Shown here: positions 6,988 to 14,412 of the stretch, one piece after another | Layout: every line of letters begins with the position of its first letter | Position numbering within the stretch: the stretch's first letter is position 1 | IMG/VR virus record: IMGVR_UViG_3300025736_000127 | Span: 1 to 29,574 of that record | Reading direction: 5' to 3' (one strand) | DNA: 29,574 nucleotides | DNA from: a virus | The notes under the pieces: model-generated | Told to the model about the DNA's origin: nothing | Databases searched by the model: none | What the model saw: the letters and a program-made list of their open reading frames with translations, nothing else | Position numbers and translations under genes: made by a program

Positions 6988-7600
6988 CTTTGCTCACCAA
7001 GTCCTTGTTCACGGCAAGGCTCCGCGTGTGAATGTCGTGATCGCAGATAGCATTGAAGTCAACTGCTATAGGGAAGCCAGCGTCCTTGACACGCTCGCAG
7101 AAATAGAAGTCCTCGGAGAGACCTTCCGTTCCGAACTCATCTGTCTGAGTGAAAGCAAACGCCGGACGTTCGACGGCCTCCATTACCTCGCGCTTGATGA
7201 GAGTCGCTGCGCACGTCGTCACATCAACTGACTGCAACCCTGCGCCATAGTGTGGCTTGTATCCGTTCGCCTTCTTATCCCAGCGCATAGCCATCGGTAT
7301 CAGATGCTCTTGCCAGATCTGAACAAGGCCAGCAACCATAGGCACGTCGTGCGCAAGGAGTCTGTCTATGATGTCAGGCTTCGGAATCGTGTTGGCGTCT
7401 AGGAAGAAGAGATAGTCATATCCTTCGTTTAGAAACTCTTTGTGGCACAGATTCCTTGCCCTGTCCCACGGCTTGACATTCTGCGGAGCGAACACCTTCA
7501 AGTCATACTTGCCAGAGGCAAACCACGCTAATAGATTCATAGTGTTGTCTGTTGCAATGTTCCCAAGATTCGGAATGGCGATGAAGATGCTTGGTTTCAT
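6977..7600 (-). CDS. GT-A type glycosyltransferase
   Basis: 207 residues. The fold signature is that of GT2-like nucleotide-sugar transferases found in phages: an N-terminal strand IFIAIPNLG, a DRARN motif (residues 46-50), the strand DYLFFLDAN (residues 62-70) at the place of the metal-binding DxD motif, IPKPDIIDRLLAHD, MVAGL, and near the C-terminus GLSEDFYFCERVKDAGFPI, where the ED pair is the usual acceptor or base region. The DxD position reads DAN. It starts at ATG 7600 in a TAATG overlap and ends inside the start of the beta-propeller protein. Its place between two Ser/Thr-rich repeat proteins suggests it glycosylates the tail tip, or modifies a host surface glycan. Neither target can be shown from sequence. 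Confidence 0.8.
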   Translation of the reverse strand: MKPSIFIAIPNLGNIATDNTMNLLAWFASGKYDLKVFAPQNVKPWDRARNLCHKEFLNEGYDYLFFLDANTIPKPDIIDRLLAHDVPMVAGLVQIWQEHLIPMAMRWDKKANGYKPHYGAGLQSVDVTTCAATLIKREVMEAVERPAFAFTQTDEFGTEGLSEDFYFCERVKDAGFPIAVDFNAICDHDIHTRSLAVNKDLVSKDGG

Positions 7601-7959
7601 TATCTCCCTTTGCCGCGCAGTGCGTCATCCCTGTCTTTAGCAATCGCATGAACGTCAAACAGCCGCGACTTGCTCCCATCGGGTTTATCTATCTGAGGTC
7701 GCCATGCCCGGCCTTTCTCGTTGGCCTCCACTTCGTCAAGCTCAGTAATCATAGGATCGTTCTTCGCTGCGATGACAAGCCACGTCGTATCATCACATAC
7801 ACAGACAGCACCTTCCGTGCGCTTGCCGTGCGCTTCAGGATGATCTTCTAAGGCAACTACATCAACCTGTTCATATACCTCTCCCCACCAAGACGGCCAC
7901 TCGAATGATGTCTCTTTCTCGCCGCGATTCTTCTTGATCTTTACTTCAAATGCCTTCAT
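7600..7959 (-). CDS. Unknown small protein between tail genes
   Basis: 119 residues starting MKAFEVKIKKN, with GGAG six bases upstream of ATG 7959. It has no signal peptide or membrane segment. A Trp-rich segment (FEWPSWWGEVYEQVDVVAL) is followed by a short strand-rich core (GAVCVCDDTTWLVIAAKND) and a basic C-terminus ending RGKGR. I recognise no family. It is translationally coupled to the glycosyltransferase (shared TAATG), so it may work with it, for example as an accessory or small structural protein. Confidence 0.6.
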   Translation of the reverse strand: MKAFEVKIKKNRGEKETSFEWPSWWGEVYEQVDVVALEDHPEAHGKRTEGAVCVCDDTTWLVIAAKNDPMITELDEVEANEKGRAWRPQIDKPDGSKSRLFDVHAIAKDRDDALRGKGR

Positions 7960-7968
7960 GGTTTACTC

Positions 7969-10900
7969 CTATAGATACCTCGGTGAATGTGCTACACTTA
8001 GGTCAATATCTCTCGATGCTTCGTCGTCATCCCATTCCATCTCGCTTGTGCCTACTAGCAGCTTGAGGAACGCGCCGGTGAAGTCCTTGCGCACGTTTGT
8101 CCCATTCTTCGTAATCGTCAAATCGTCACAGTCGATTATCACCTTGTCGCCAGATGCAAGCGTTCCGGTATAACCAAGCACTTGAACCAGATACAGGAGA
8201 GCGGCTGTCTCCAAGCTAGACGATGCTGAGATCTCAACAACGCCGTCAAGGATTTTAGCACTCAGAATATCCAGCGCACACGAGACGGCGATGGCGACGA
8301 TGCCATTACATATCACTTTGGGCTGTGCCGTCATCTCTGTTGCTGAGGTTATCCCAGCGATTGCCTGCGCGATTAGGTTCCCTTGTGCATCAATCTCTGC
8401 CTGTGTCGCAATAGGAACAACCCCACCCCAGACCATTGACGGATCGGCACCAAGTGTCGCAGCCTGCCCGACGAACATCGCCGATGTACCTGAGATAATC
8501 AGCTTCTCATCAGCCGTCATCTCAAGGCCAGAGAGCATGTCAACAATGGCCTGTATGCGCTTCCCACCGAATACTGACAATGACGCGCCAGTATCAATGG
8601 CCGTCACCCCTGCGTATACAGCAGATGGAAAACCAGACAGCTCGACAGCAGACGCAATGGCCGCAATTCCTGGAATGATTAGCTTATCATCTGCCGTCAT
8701 CTCAAGTGCCTGCGTAATGGCTGTAAGCGCGGCAAGAGTTCCGAATCCTACGGCTGACAACTCTGCACCCTGGGTAATCTCTGCTGTGCCGAATTTGAGT
8801 AGCAACTGAAGCGCAGCCAGCGTTGACGCCTGAGACACAGCAGATGATCCAGAGGCGGTCAATGCCTGAAGCGCGGCGAGGACTACAGCGTTATCAATAT
8901 CTGCAACGCCTGATGCAATCAGCTTCTCATCTGCCAGCATCTCGACTTGCTGGGTAATGTCACTTATTGCAGAAGATATGACGAGAGTTTGCAGCGCATC
9001 TAATACAGCCGCCTGGGTAATTTTAGAACTACCTAACGTAGTTAATGTCTGTAGGGCTGTAAGCACAACAGATGAATCTATCCCTGCAATAGCCGAAGCA
9101 AGAATCCTGGTAGACAATGCCGTGAGTGTCGATGGCTGAGCGATGGCAGATGATCCAGAGGCGGTCAATGCCTGAAGCGCAGAGAGTGTAGCAGCTTGTG
9201 TAATATCGGAGGTTCCACCAAGCTTGAGAAGCTGTAGGGCATCCACTGTCACAGCATTTTCAATAGCCGCCACGCCTGAAGCAGTCAACGCCTGAAGCGC
9301 AGAAACAGTTGCTTCTTGTGTGACATCAGAGGTTCCCCCAAGCTTGAGAAACTGTAACGCTTCAAGGACTGCCGCTTGAGTGATGTCTGCAATTGCCTGT
9401 TGGATTCTAGTTAACTCCGCAGATATTACAACGCCGTTCTCAATGGCTGATACCCCGCTGAATGTCATCGAAGGATCGGCACCAAGCGTTGCAGCCTGCC
9501 CGACAAACATCGCAGACGTGCCGGAAACGATTAGCTTTTCATCTGCAACAATCACAACAGCCTGCGCAACGGCACAGATTACCGCGGCTAATACTCTCGT
9601 TGAGAACGCCGTAAGAGTTGCGGGCTGAGTGATAGCCGCCGCGCCTGAAGCAATCAACTTCTGAAGTGCAGACAGCACCCCCCCGTTTTCGATAGCCGTC
9701 GCGCCTGAAGCGGTCAATGCTTGAAGTGCTTCCAGCGTTACGGCGTTATCAATAGTCACCACGCCAGGAAGAAGCAACGACTGAAGCGCCTCAAGCGTGG
9801 ACGCCTGAGAGATGGCCGCAATTGCCGTGGATAGGATTCTTGTTTGCAGGGCCGTCAGCACGATGTCTTGCTCGACAAGGGCAACACCTGACATCGTTAA
9901 TGCCTGAAGTGCAGAAAGGACAGTGGCATTCTCGATAGTTGCCGTACCGCCAACGCGCAACAACCCCTCAGCTGACAGATTAACGGGTGTTGTTTGTTCT
10001 GTGTAATCCACCTCGACGTAGACTTGGGTGCAATAGGTATCAAAATCAGTAGGAGCCTCAAGACTTACACCTATTTGCAAATCGTCTATATCTGCCCATT
10101 CCCATGCCTCAGAATCATCAGGGTTTAATGCCCATTCCTGTGAAAATGTCTCCCAAGTGTCTGCTACTGCCAATGTCTTCTCATCACCGTCGGCTACAGT
10201 AGTGCCAGATTTGATAGATGCTTTAGGATGCCACGTATTATCATATGTAACATATCGAAAAAACACTGTTATCTTGTTTATTGTGCCTGACCCAGATGAT
10301 GCAGGCAGGGAATACAAATCGCGTTGATATGTTGCGCTGTTGGTGTGTACACAGGTTGTATAGTCATCAGCCACCACTTCGTCAACTTTGTCCCAATGAT
10401 AAGTGGATTCTGGAATTTGAGACTTGATCGCTGTCTCATCACCCGCACCATTCGGTCTAAGAATCTCGGTTTCGCTACCACCAGCCCCACCAACCAGGAT
10501 GTTCGCAATTGCCTGTTTGATAAACGCCGCAAGCGCTTCAATCACACACGACTGTGAGATTGTAACTGTTCCAGATGCGGTCAACGCCTGGAGTGCAGAC
10601 AATACAACCTGCTGAGAAATGGCAGATACTCCAGATGTGGTCAACGCCTGAAGCGCGGATGTTGTCGCGGCTTGTGTGATGTCAGAAGACGCGCCGTGCC
10701 TGAGAGTCTGTAGCGCTTCAAGAACAACCGCTTGAGTGATGTCTGCAATTGCCTGTTGGATTCTAGTTGACTCCGCAGATATTACAACGCCGTTCTCAAT
10801 GGCTGATACCCCGCTGAATGTCATCGAAGGATCGGCACCAAGTGTTGCAGCCTGCCCGACAAACATCGCAGACGTGCCGGAAACGATTAGCTTTTCATCT

Positions 10901-12324
10901 GCAACAATCACAACAGCCTGCGCAACGGCACAGATTACCGAGGCTAATACTCTCATTGAGAACGCCGTAAGAGTTGCGGGTTGAGTGATAGCCGCCACTC
11001 CAGATGCGGTCAACGCCTGGAGAGCCGTTAATGTCGATGCCTGAGACACCGGCACTACGCCTGAAGCAGTCAACGCCTGAAGCGCAGACAATACCACCCC
11101 GTTTTCAATTGACACCACGCCAAAAATACTAAGCACCCGAAGCGCGGATACTACAGCGGCTTGATCTATCGTTGACGCACCGCCGTGCTTGAAAAGTTGT
11201 AACGCCTCAAGAACCACTGCATTTGTAATGTCGCAAACTACTGATGCCAATACCCTCGTTGACAGCGCCGTAAGCGTTGCCGACTGAGTGATGGCCGTCA
11301 CTCCAGATGCGGTCAATGCCTGGAGAGCAGATGCCACAGCCGCCTGATTTATTGCAGATGTTCCACCGTGCTTGAGAATCTGGAGCGCGTCAAGAACAAC
11401 AGCGTTCGCTATTTCGCATATTGCTGATGGCAGGATTCTAGTTGACAACGCGCTTAACACAACCGACTGGGATATGCCAGATATTCCCGATGCGGTCAAC
11501 GCTTGAAGTGCAGAGACAACTACCTGTGCTGACGATATAGCCACAATGCCTGATAACGTCTCACCTGTAGTCCAGCTTTGAGCCGCCCCGTAGCTTGTGT
11601 CCTCCGAGTTGATTGCATAGGCGCGATAGTAGAACTCTGTGTTTTCTGTTAGCCCCGTCTTCGCCTGATCGAATGCACCTTCGGCCCCTGCTCCTAGTTC
11701 GGAAGAGCCATCAGCCCCAGCGATGTTCACAGGATCAGATCCAGCCTTCCAACAGAATCCGTGCTGGGTGATTGACAGACCTCCATCATCCGTGATGTTA
11801 CCGTTCAGCGTTGCCCCGCCTGGGACGATCGTGTCGACTGCCTGAGTTGTGACTGTTGGGGCTTCCAGTGTCGCGCCCGTACCGTGGATGCTGCATAGAT
11901 CGCCAGCCAAGATTGTGGTATATGTTTGTTCCGCAGCACCAGTTTGATCCCCGGCCATATAGTACAAACCCAATCCGCCCGTGGGATCTCTATCAAGATA
12001 GCCACCGGTTGAATAAAAGCCAATAAGGTCGCCAGTCTTAACGGAAAGAGCTATTGGATCAGACGAGGAGTCAGTAGTGATTGTCTGTTTTGATCCTGAG
12101 GTAACGGAGCCGATTGTTACCACGTCTCGTGGTGTGAACTTCGCTACGTCTCGTGAGAATGTAGCCACCTTAAGCCCTGTGAGGTTTGTCCAACACCAGA
12201 TTTCAATGGAGTCGATGTTCCCGTCACCATCTGCTGGATTGTTAAGATCAATTACTGTATACGTTGGTGGATTCCAATAAGCAGTTCTGTCAATCGCCGC
12301 TGCGCCAACATCAATGACAGCCAT
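7969..12324 (-). CDS. Giant repeat tail-tip protein with Dit-type C-terminus
   Basis: 1451 residues. Residues 1-150 form a beta-rich, jelly-roll-like domain (AYWNPPTYTVIDLNNPADGDG, LIGFYSTGGYLDRD). Residues about 155-250 are the fibronectin-III-like domain shared with the 569-residue protein. Then come 17 units of a 20 to 22-residue repeat (consensus near ALQALTASGVSAITQAATLS), a second beta-sandwich at about 611-788 (TYHWDKVDEV, RDLYSLPASSGSG, EAWEWADIDDLQIGVSL, resembling carbohydrate-binding or virion sandwich domains), about 29 more repeat units, and from about 1380 a Dit-like C-terminal piece (GYTGTL ... VIIDCDDLTITKNG ... HSPRYL). The start overlaps the upstream stop by 14 bases. The repeats probably form an elongated beta-structured rod extending from the tail tip. 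No cysteine framework or enzyme motif was seen. Confidence 0.75.
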   Translation of the reverse strand: MAVIDVGAAAIDRTAYWNPPTYTVIDLNNPADGDGNIDSIEIWCWTNLTGLKVATFSRDVAKFTPRDVVTIGSVTSGSKQTITTDSSSDPIALSVKTGDLIGFYSTGGYLDRDPTGGLGLYYMAGDQTGAAEQTYTTILAGDLCSIHGTGATLEAPTVTTQAVDTIVPGGATLNGNITDDGGLSITQHGFCWKAGSDPVNIAGADGSSELGAGAEGAFDQAKTGLTENTEFYYRAYAINSEDTSYGAAQSWTTGETLSGIVAISSAQVVVSALQALTASGISGISQSVVLSALSTRILPSAICEIANAVVLDALQILKHGGTSAINQAAVASALQALTASGVTAITQSATLTALSTRVLASVVCDITNAVVLEALQLFKHGGASTIDQAAVVSALRVLSIFGVVSIENGVVLSALQALTASGVVPVSQASTLTALQALTASGVAAITQPATLTAFSMRVLASVICAVAQAVVIVADEKLIVSGTSAMFVGQAATLGADPSMTFSGVSAIENGVVISAESTRIQQAIADITQAVVLEALQTLRHGASSDITQAATTSALQALTTSGVSAISQQVVLSALQALTASGTVTISQSCVIEALAAFIKQAIANILVGGAGGSETEILRPNGAGDETAIKSQIPESTYHWDKVDEVVADDYTTCVHTNSATYQRDLYSLPASSGSGTINKITVFFRYVTYDNTWHPKASIKSGTTVADGDEKTLAVADTWETFSQEWALNPDDSEAWEWADIDDLQIGVSLEAPTDFDTYCTQVYVEVDYTEQTTPVNLSAEGLLRVGGTATIENATVLSALQALTMSGVALVEQDIVLTALQTRILSTAIAAISQASTLEALQSLLLPGVVTIDNAVTLEALQALTASGATAIENGGVLSALQKLIASGAAAITQPATLTAFSTRVLAAVICAVAQAVVIVADEKLIVSGTSAMFVGQAATLGADPSMTFSGVSAIENGVVISAELTRIQQAIADITQAAVLEALQFLKLGGTSDVTQEATVSALQALTASGVAAIENAVTVDALQLLKLGGTSDITQAATLSALQALTASGSSAIAQPSTLTALSTRILASAIAGIDSSVVLTALQTLTTLGSSKITQAAVLDALQTLVISSAISDITQQVEMLADEKLIASGVADIDNAVVLAALQALTASGSSAVSQASTLAALQLLLKFGTAEITQGAELSAVGFGTLAALTAITQALEMTADDKLIIPGIAAIASAVELSGFPSAVYAGVTAIDTGASLSVFGGKRIQAIVDMLSGLEMTADEKLIISGTSAMFVGQAATLGADPSMVWGGVVPIATQAEIDAQGNLIAQAIAGITSATEMTAQPKVICNGIVAIAVSCALDILSAKILDGVVEISASSSLETAALLYLVQVLGYTGTLASGDKVIIDCDDLTITKNGTNVRKDFTGAFLKLLVGTSEMEWDDDEASRDIDLSVAHSPRYL
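9372..9640 (-). repeat. 269-base duplicated block, copy A
   Basis: Copy A of a block also present at 10728-10996, exactly 1356 bases (452 codons) away. I count five mismatches across 269 bases. It encodes repeat units reading AQAVVIVADEKL, GQAATLGADPSM and ENGVVISAE, which break the usual LQAL pattern. Confidence 0.9.
10728..10996 (-). repeat. 269-base duplicated block, copy B
   Basis: Copy B of the block at 9372-9640, in the same reading frame. The surrounding 20-residue repeats are far more diverged at DNA level, so this block was copied within the gene more recently than the rest of the array. Confidence 0.9.
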
Positions 12325-12679
12325 GTATCACCCGCAGTCTCTCTCTACGACTCCATTGGCCATAGAAGAGAGGAAGCAACGCATCGCCTTGTTTGATTAT
12401 GTCTTCGGTAGCATCCATCGGGAAAAACCCAATGTGATTGTGAAAGGGATTCGTTTGCCATGCCTTCGGTAAAGCGTTCCGCCATGCCTTGTAATCGTCT
12501 ATCGAATCAGGCTGCCCGTGTTTGTCTTGCTTGCCTTTGTATCCTTCCTTTGGAATGACTGGTAGATTGACGTGATGCTCTGAATACCGTGCGTCACCCG
12601 GCTCCAGATAGAAGCAGAACCGGATCTGACGCATACCTTTTCTTTCGCAACAGCCTGACTCTTCAATTTCCCAGCGCAT
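12311..12679 (-). CDS. Unknown phage protein
   Basis: 122 residues from ATG 12679, which has GGAGGG eight to nine bases upstream; an internal ATG at 12634 is a weaker alternative. There is no signal or membrane segment. Notable stretches are FYLEPGDARYSEHHVNLP, a basic Gly/Lys loop (KEGYKGKQDKHG), and AWQTNPFHNHIGFFPMDATEDI, giving an unusually His- and aromatic-rich protein. I recognise no family. It overlaps the start of the giant repeat protein by 14 bases, which suggests coupled translation and perhaps a role in tail-tip assembly. Confidence 0.6.
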   Translation of the reverse strand: MRWEIEESGCCERKGMRQIRFCFYLEPGDARYSEHHVNLPVIPKEGYKGKQDKHGQPDSIDDYKAWRNALPKAWQTNPFHNHIGFFPMDATEDIIKQGDALLPLFYGQWSRRERLRVIHGCH

Positions 12680-12698
12680 TCAAACAACCCTCCACTCA

Positions 12699-12989
12699 TC
12701 ACCTCGGGCAAGCTTCATTATCGGATTGCATCTGCTTGATCTCGTCAACGATCGCCTTCGAGTCCGCACCTGGTTCTTTGAGCGCAGTTGTTAGCTCAAG
12801 CGTTCTGAGAATCTGCTCAACCGACAGCCCTCGAAGCTGGATTGTGATCTTCTCGCCGCCCAACTCCTCAGGGCTTAACCCCTCTGCCATACATTCGCAC
12901 GACAGAGAGACATCAGCTCCAATACGTCTTGTGGGGTGAGCGCCAACGTCCGACATAGAATTCAAACTACACGATGCGTTGAGTATCAT
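12699..12989 (-). CDS. Unknown small protein
   Basis: 96 residues starting two bases after the preceding stop (TAGCGATG). Upstream GGGG is a modest ribosome binding site, so coupling is likely. The first 34 residues are Cys/Ser-rich; the rest (GLSPEELGGEKITIQLRGLSVEQILRTLELTTAL) contains a strand followed by an amphipathic helix, and the C-terminus is a charged helix (DSKAIVDEIKQMQSD). Start sites at the internal Met12 or Met34 are possible but lack ribosome binding sites. No family recognised; it could be a small chaperone or virion component. Confidence 0.5.
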   Translation of the reverse strand: MILNASCSLNSMSDVGAHPTRRIGADVSLSCECMAEGLSPEELGGEKITIQLRGLSVEQILRTLELTTALKEPGADSKAIVDEIKQMQSDNEACPR

Positions 12990-12991
12990 CG

Positions 12992-13393
12992 CTATGCCCC
13001 AGCAGAGAACGTTATATCGACGTTGCCAGTGGAGAATACAATCTGATCTCCTACGCCGACAGTCTTAGCCACTGTGAGTGCGCCGTAGTAAAGACCATCC
13101 ACCGTCGCATACGTGCCCGACTTGCATATCATCAAGTGTGTTATCTCACCCCACGTTGTTCCAGTAGCCACTGGGAATGTGCAATCAGCCGAGTTATCAA
13201 TCGTTCGAGTTGCTCCATCGTCGTCAAACGTAATCGCCGTTCGTGCATACGAATAGTCATCTGCGACTTGGTTTGCGAGCAATCCCGCGTCGGTTGGATC
13301 TGCTGTAAAGAGTGCCGCGTATACAGGTGCAGCCGTCTTCAGATCGGCAGTCAATGTTTCGTTCGCATGTACTGTTACTATCCCGCTTGCCAT
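12992..13393 (-). CDS. Gp80-like small virion protein, paralog 1
   Basis: 133 residues. The pattern ALFTADPTDAG, YARTAITF, a central TFPVATGTTWGEITHLMI strand pair, YYGALTVAKTVGVGDQIVF and a final VDITF strand matches a beta-rich family of phage virion proteins (Gp80-type), often encoded among tail genes. It is homologous along its whole length to the next gene upstream. The leader GGTGATTTAG before ATG is nearly the same as that of the major tail protein gene. It may be a tail decoration or tip component; the exact location in the virion is not known. Confidence 0.7.
   Translation of the reverse strand: MASGIVTVHANETLTADLKTAAPVYAALFTADPTDAGLLANQVADDYSYARTAITFDDDGATRTIDNSADCTFPVATGTTWGEITHLMICKSGTYATVDGLYYGALTVAKTVGVGDQIVFSTGNVDITFSAGA
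13056..13138 (-). repeat. 83-base perfect repeat in paralog 1
   Basis: Identical base for base to 13493-13575 (offset 437). It covers the C-terminal core of the two Gp80-like proteins, while flanking parts of the genes differ at many sites. This is the pattern left by gene conversion or recent recombination. Confidence 0.9.
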
Positions 13394-13431
13394 CTAAATC
13401 ACCTCTCTAGTGCTATTGTTGTGAATCATCG

Positions 13432-13824
13432 CTACCCGGCAGAGATTGTTACGTCAATGTTTCCGATAGCGAACACAAGCTGATCGCCGACACCGACAGT
13501 CTTAGCCACTGTGAGTGCGCCGTAGTAAAGACCATCCACCGTCGCATACGTGCCCGACTTGCATATCATCAAGTGAGTAACCGTTCCCCATGTTGCAGTA
13601 GTGCATACCGGGAATTCGCACGCCGCTGTGTTCTGAATCGTCCGGCCTGCAGCAGCGTCGCCAAACGTAATCTCAGTTCGCGCATACGCATTTGCATCTG
13701 TAACTTGGTTCGTTAGTAAACCAGCGTCGGTCGGATCTGCTGTAAACAGAGCGCCGTAGCAGGCTGTTCCCAAGTCAGCATCCAAAAGATCGTTCGCCAC
13801 TGCTGTTACCATTCCACTTGCCAT
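13432..13824 (-). CDS. Gp80-like small virion protein, paralog 2
   Basis: 130 residues, a tandem paralog of the 133-residue protein. Shared segments include the start MASGxVT, LFTADPTDAGLL, YART.ITF, and a 27-residue stretch around KSGTYATVDGLYYGAL that is identical. Between the two genes are 38 bases without features. The ribosome binding site is GGGGTGA. It lies directly after the Dit gene and so among the tail-tip genes. Having two diverged copies could allow a mixed oligomer or two positions in the tail; that is inference. Confidence 0.7.
   Translation of the reverse strand: MASGMVTAVANDLLDADLGTACYGALFTADPTDAGLLTNQVTDANAYARTEITFGDAAAGRTIQNTAACEFPVCTTATWGTVTHLMICKSGTYATVDGLYYGALTVAKTVGVGDQLVFAIGNIDVTISAG
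13493..13575 (-). repeat. 83-base perfect repeat in paralog 2
   Basis: Partner of the repeat at 13056-13138, in the equivalent position of the second Gp80-like gene and in the same frame. Confidence 0.9.
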
Positions 13825-13836
13825 TTTGAATCACCC

Positions 13837-14412
13837 CTATTTTAATGCTCGTGTCGTCAACGTGAATCCCACCACGCTGCCTACTCCGTCGTTCGTTATC
13901 GTAATCACCGGCGGCGTTCTGTAATCGCCTGCGTTTTCGATATCTTCCGTCTGCCCATCTGTCGTGATGGTGAATGTATCTGTATCCTCTGCGCCGTATG
14001 AGAATGGATCAGCCGCGACGAGAGGCAATGAGAAGTAGCCCTTCGAGCCGCCAATCAATCGTTGTAGCGGCATGTTCCCTGAGTACCGCACCGTATACGT
14101 CTTGTTCGGTTCCTTAGTGAATACAAGCGCCACGTCTTCAGGATGCCCGTCTTGATCCAACAGCACAGCGGAGAATGTCTTTGTCAGGCTTTGCAGCGTC
14201 TCCGGCGTCGTCGAGTCAATCATCACGAGATCAAGCACGATCTCACGCGCTCCGAGATCAGAGCTGAATAACGTGCGCCCGTGTTTACCTGGGACGTCTA
14301 CATACCTATCACGCGTCTGAGGCAGTACCGGCTCTTGGAAGTCAGGAAGCAACTCAACGCCTAGCGCAGTATTAGCCGTGCCACCCAGAGAGAACCTTGA
14401 AATGTCGCTCAT
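13837..14412 (-). CDS. Distal tail protein (Dit), C-terminally short
   Basis: 191 residues from ATG 14412, which overlaps the tape measure stop as ATGA and has GGGAGG about five bases ahead; the longer frame upstream is inside the tape measure gene. The sequence matches the SPP1-type Dit family: FSLGG, RDRYVDVPGKHGRTLF, DLGAREIVLDL, a helix before the VALVF strand, KTYTVRYSG, and PLVAADPFSYG. The family usually continues into a C-terminal galectin-like domain. Here the domain begins (TPPVITITNDGVGSVVGFTLT) but the frame ends seven residues later. Dit forms the ring joining the tail tube to the baseplate or tip. Location between tape measure and tip genes is canonical. Confidence 0.85.
   Translation of the reverse strand: MSDISRFSLGGTANTALGVELLPDFQEPVLPQTRDRYVDVPGKHGRTLFSSDLGAREIVLDLVMIDSTTPETLQSLTKTFSAVLLDQDGHPEDVALVFTKEPNKTYTVRYSGNMPLQRLIGGSKGYFSLPLVAADPFSYGAEDTDTFTITTDGQTEDIENAGDYRTPPVITITNDGVGSVVGFTLTTRALK

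Noticed and set aside
7969-12324. Diversity-generating retroelement target in the large tip protein
   Set aside because: No reverse transcriptase gene or template/variable repeat pair with adenine-specific changes is visible; the near-identical blocks differ by ordinary scattered changes.
7969-12324. CRISPR array suggested by regular 60-base periodicity
   Set aside because: The repeats are in one long reading frame, keep codon phase, and show protein-level rather than DNA-level conservation; there are no unique spacers between identical repeats.
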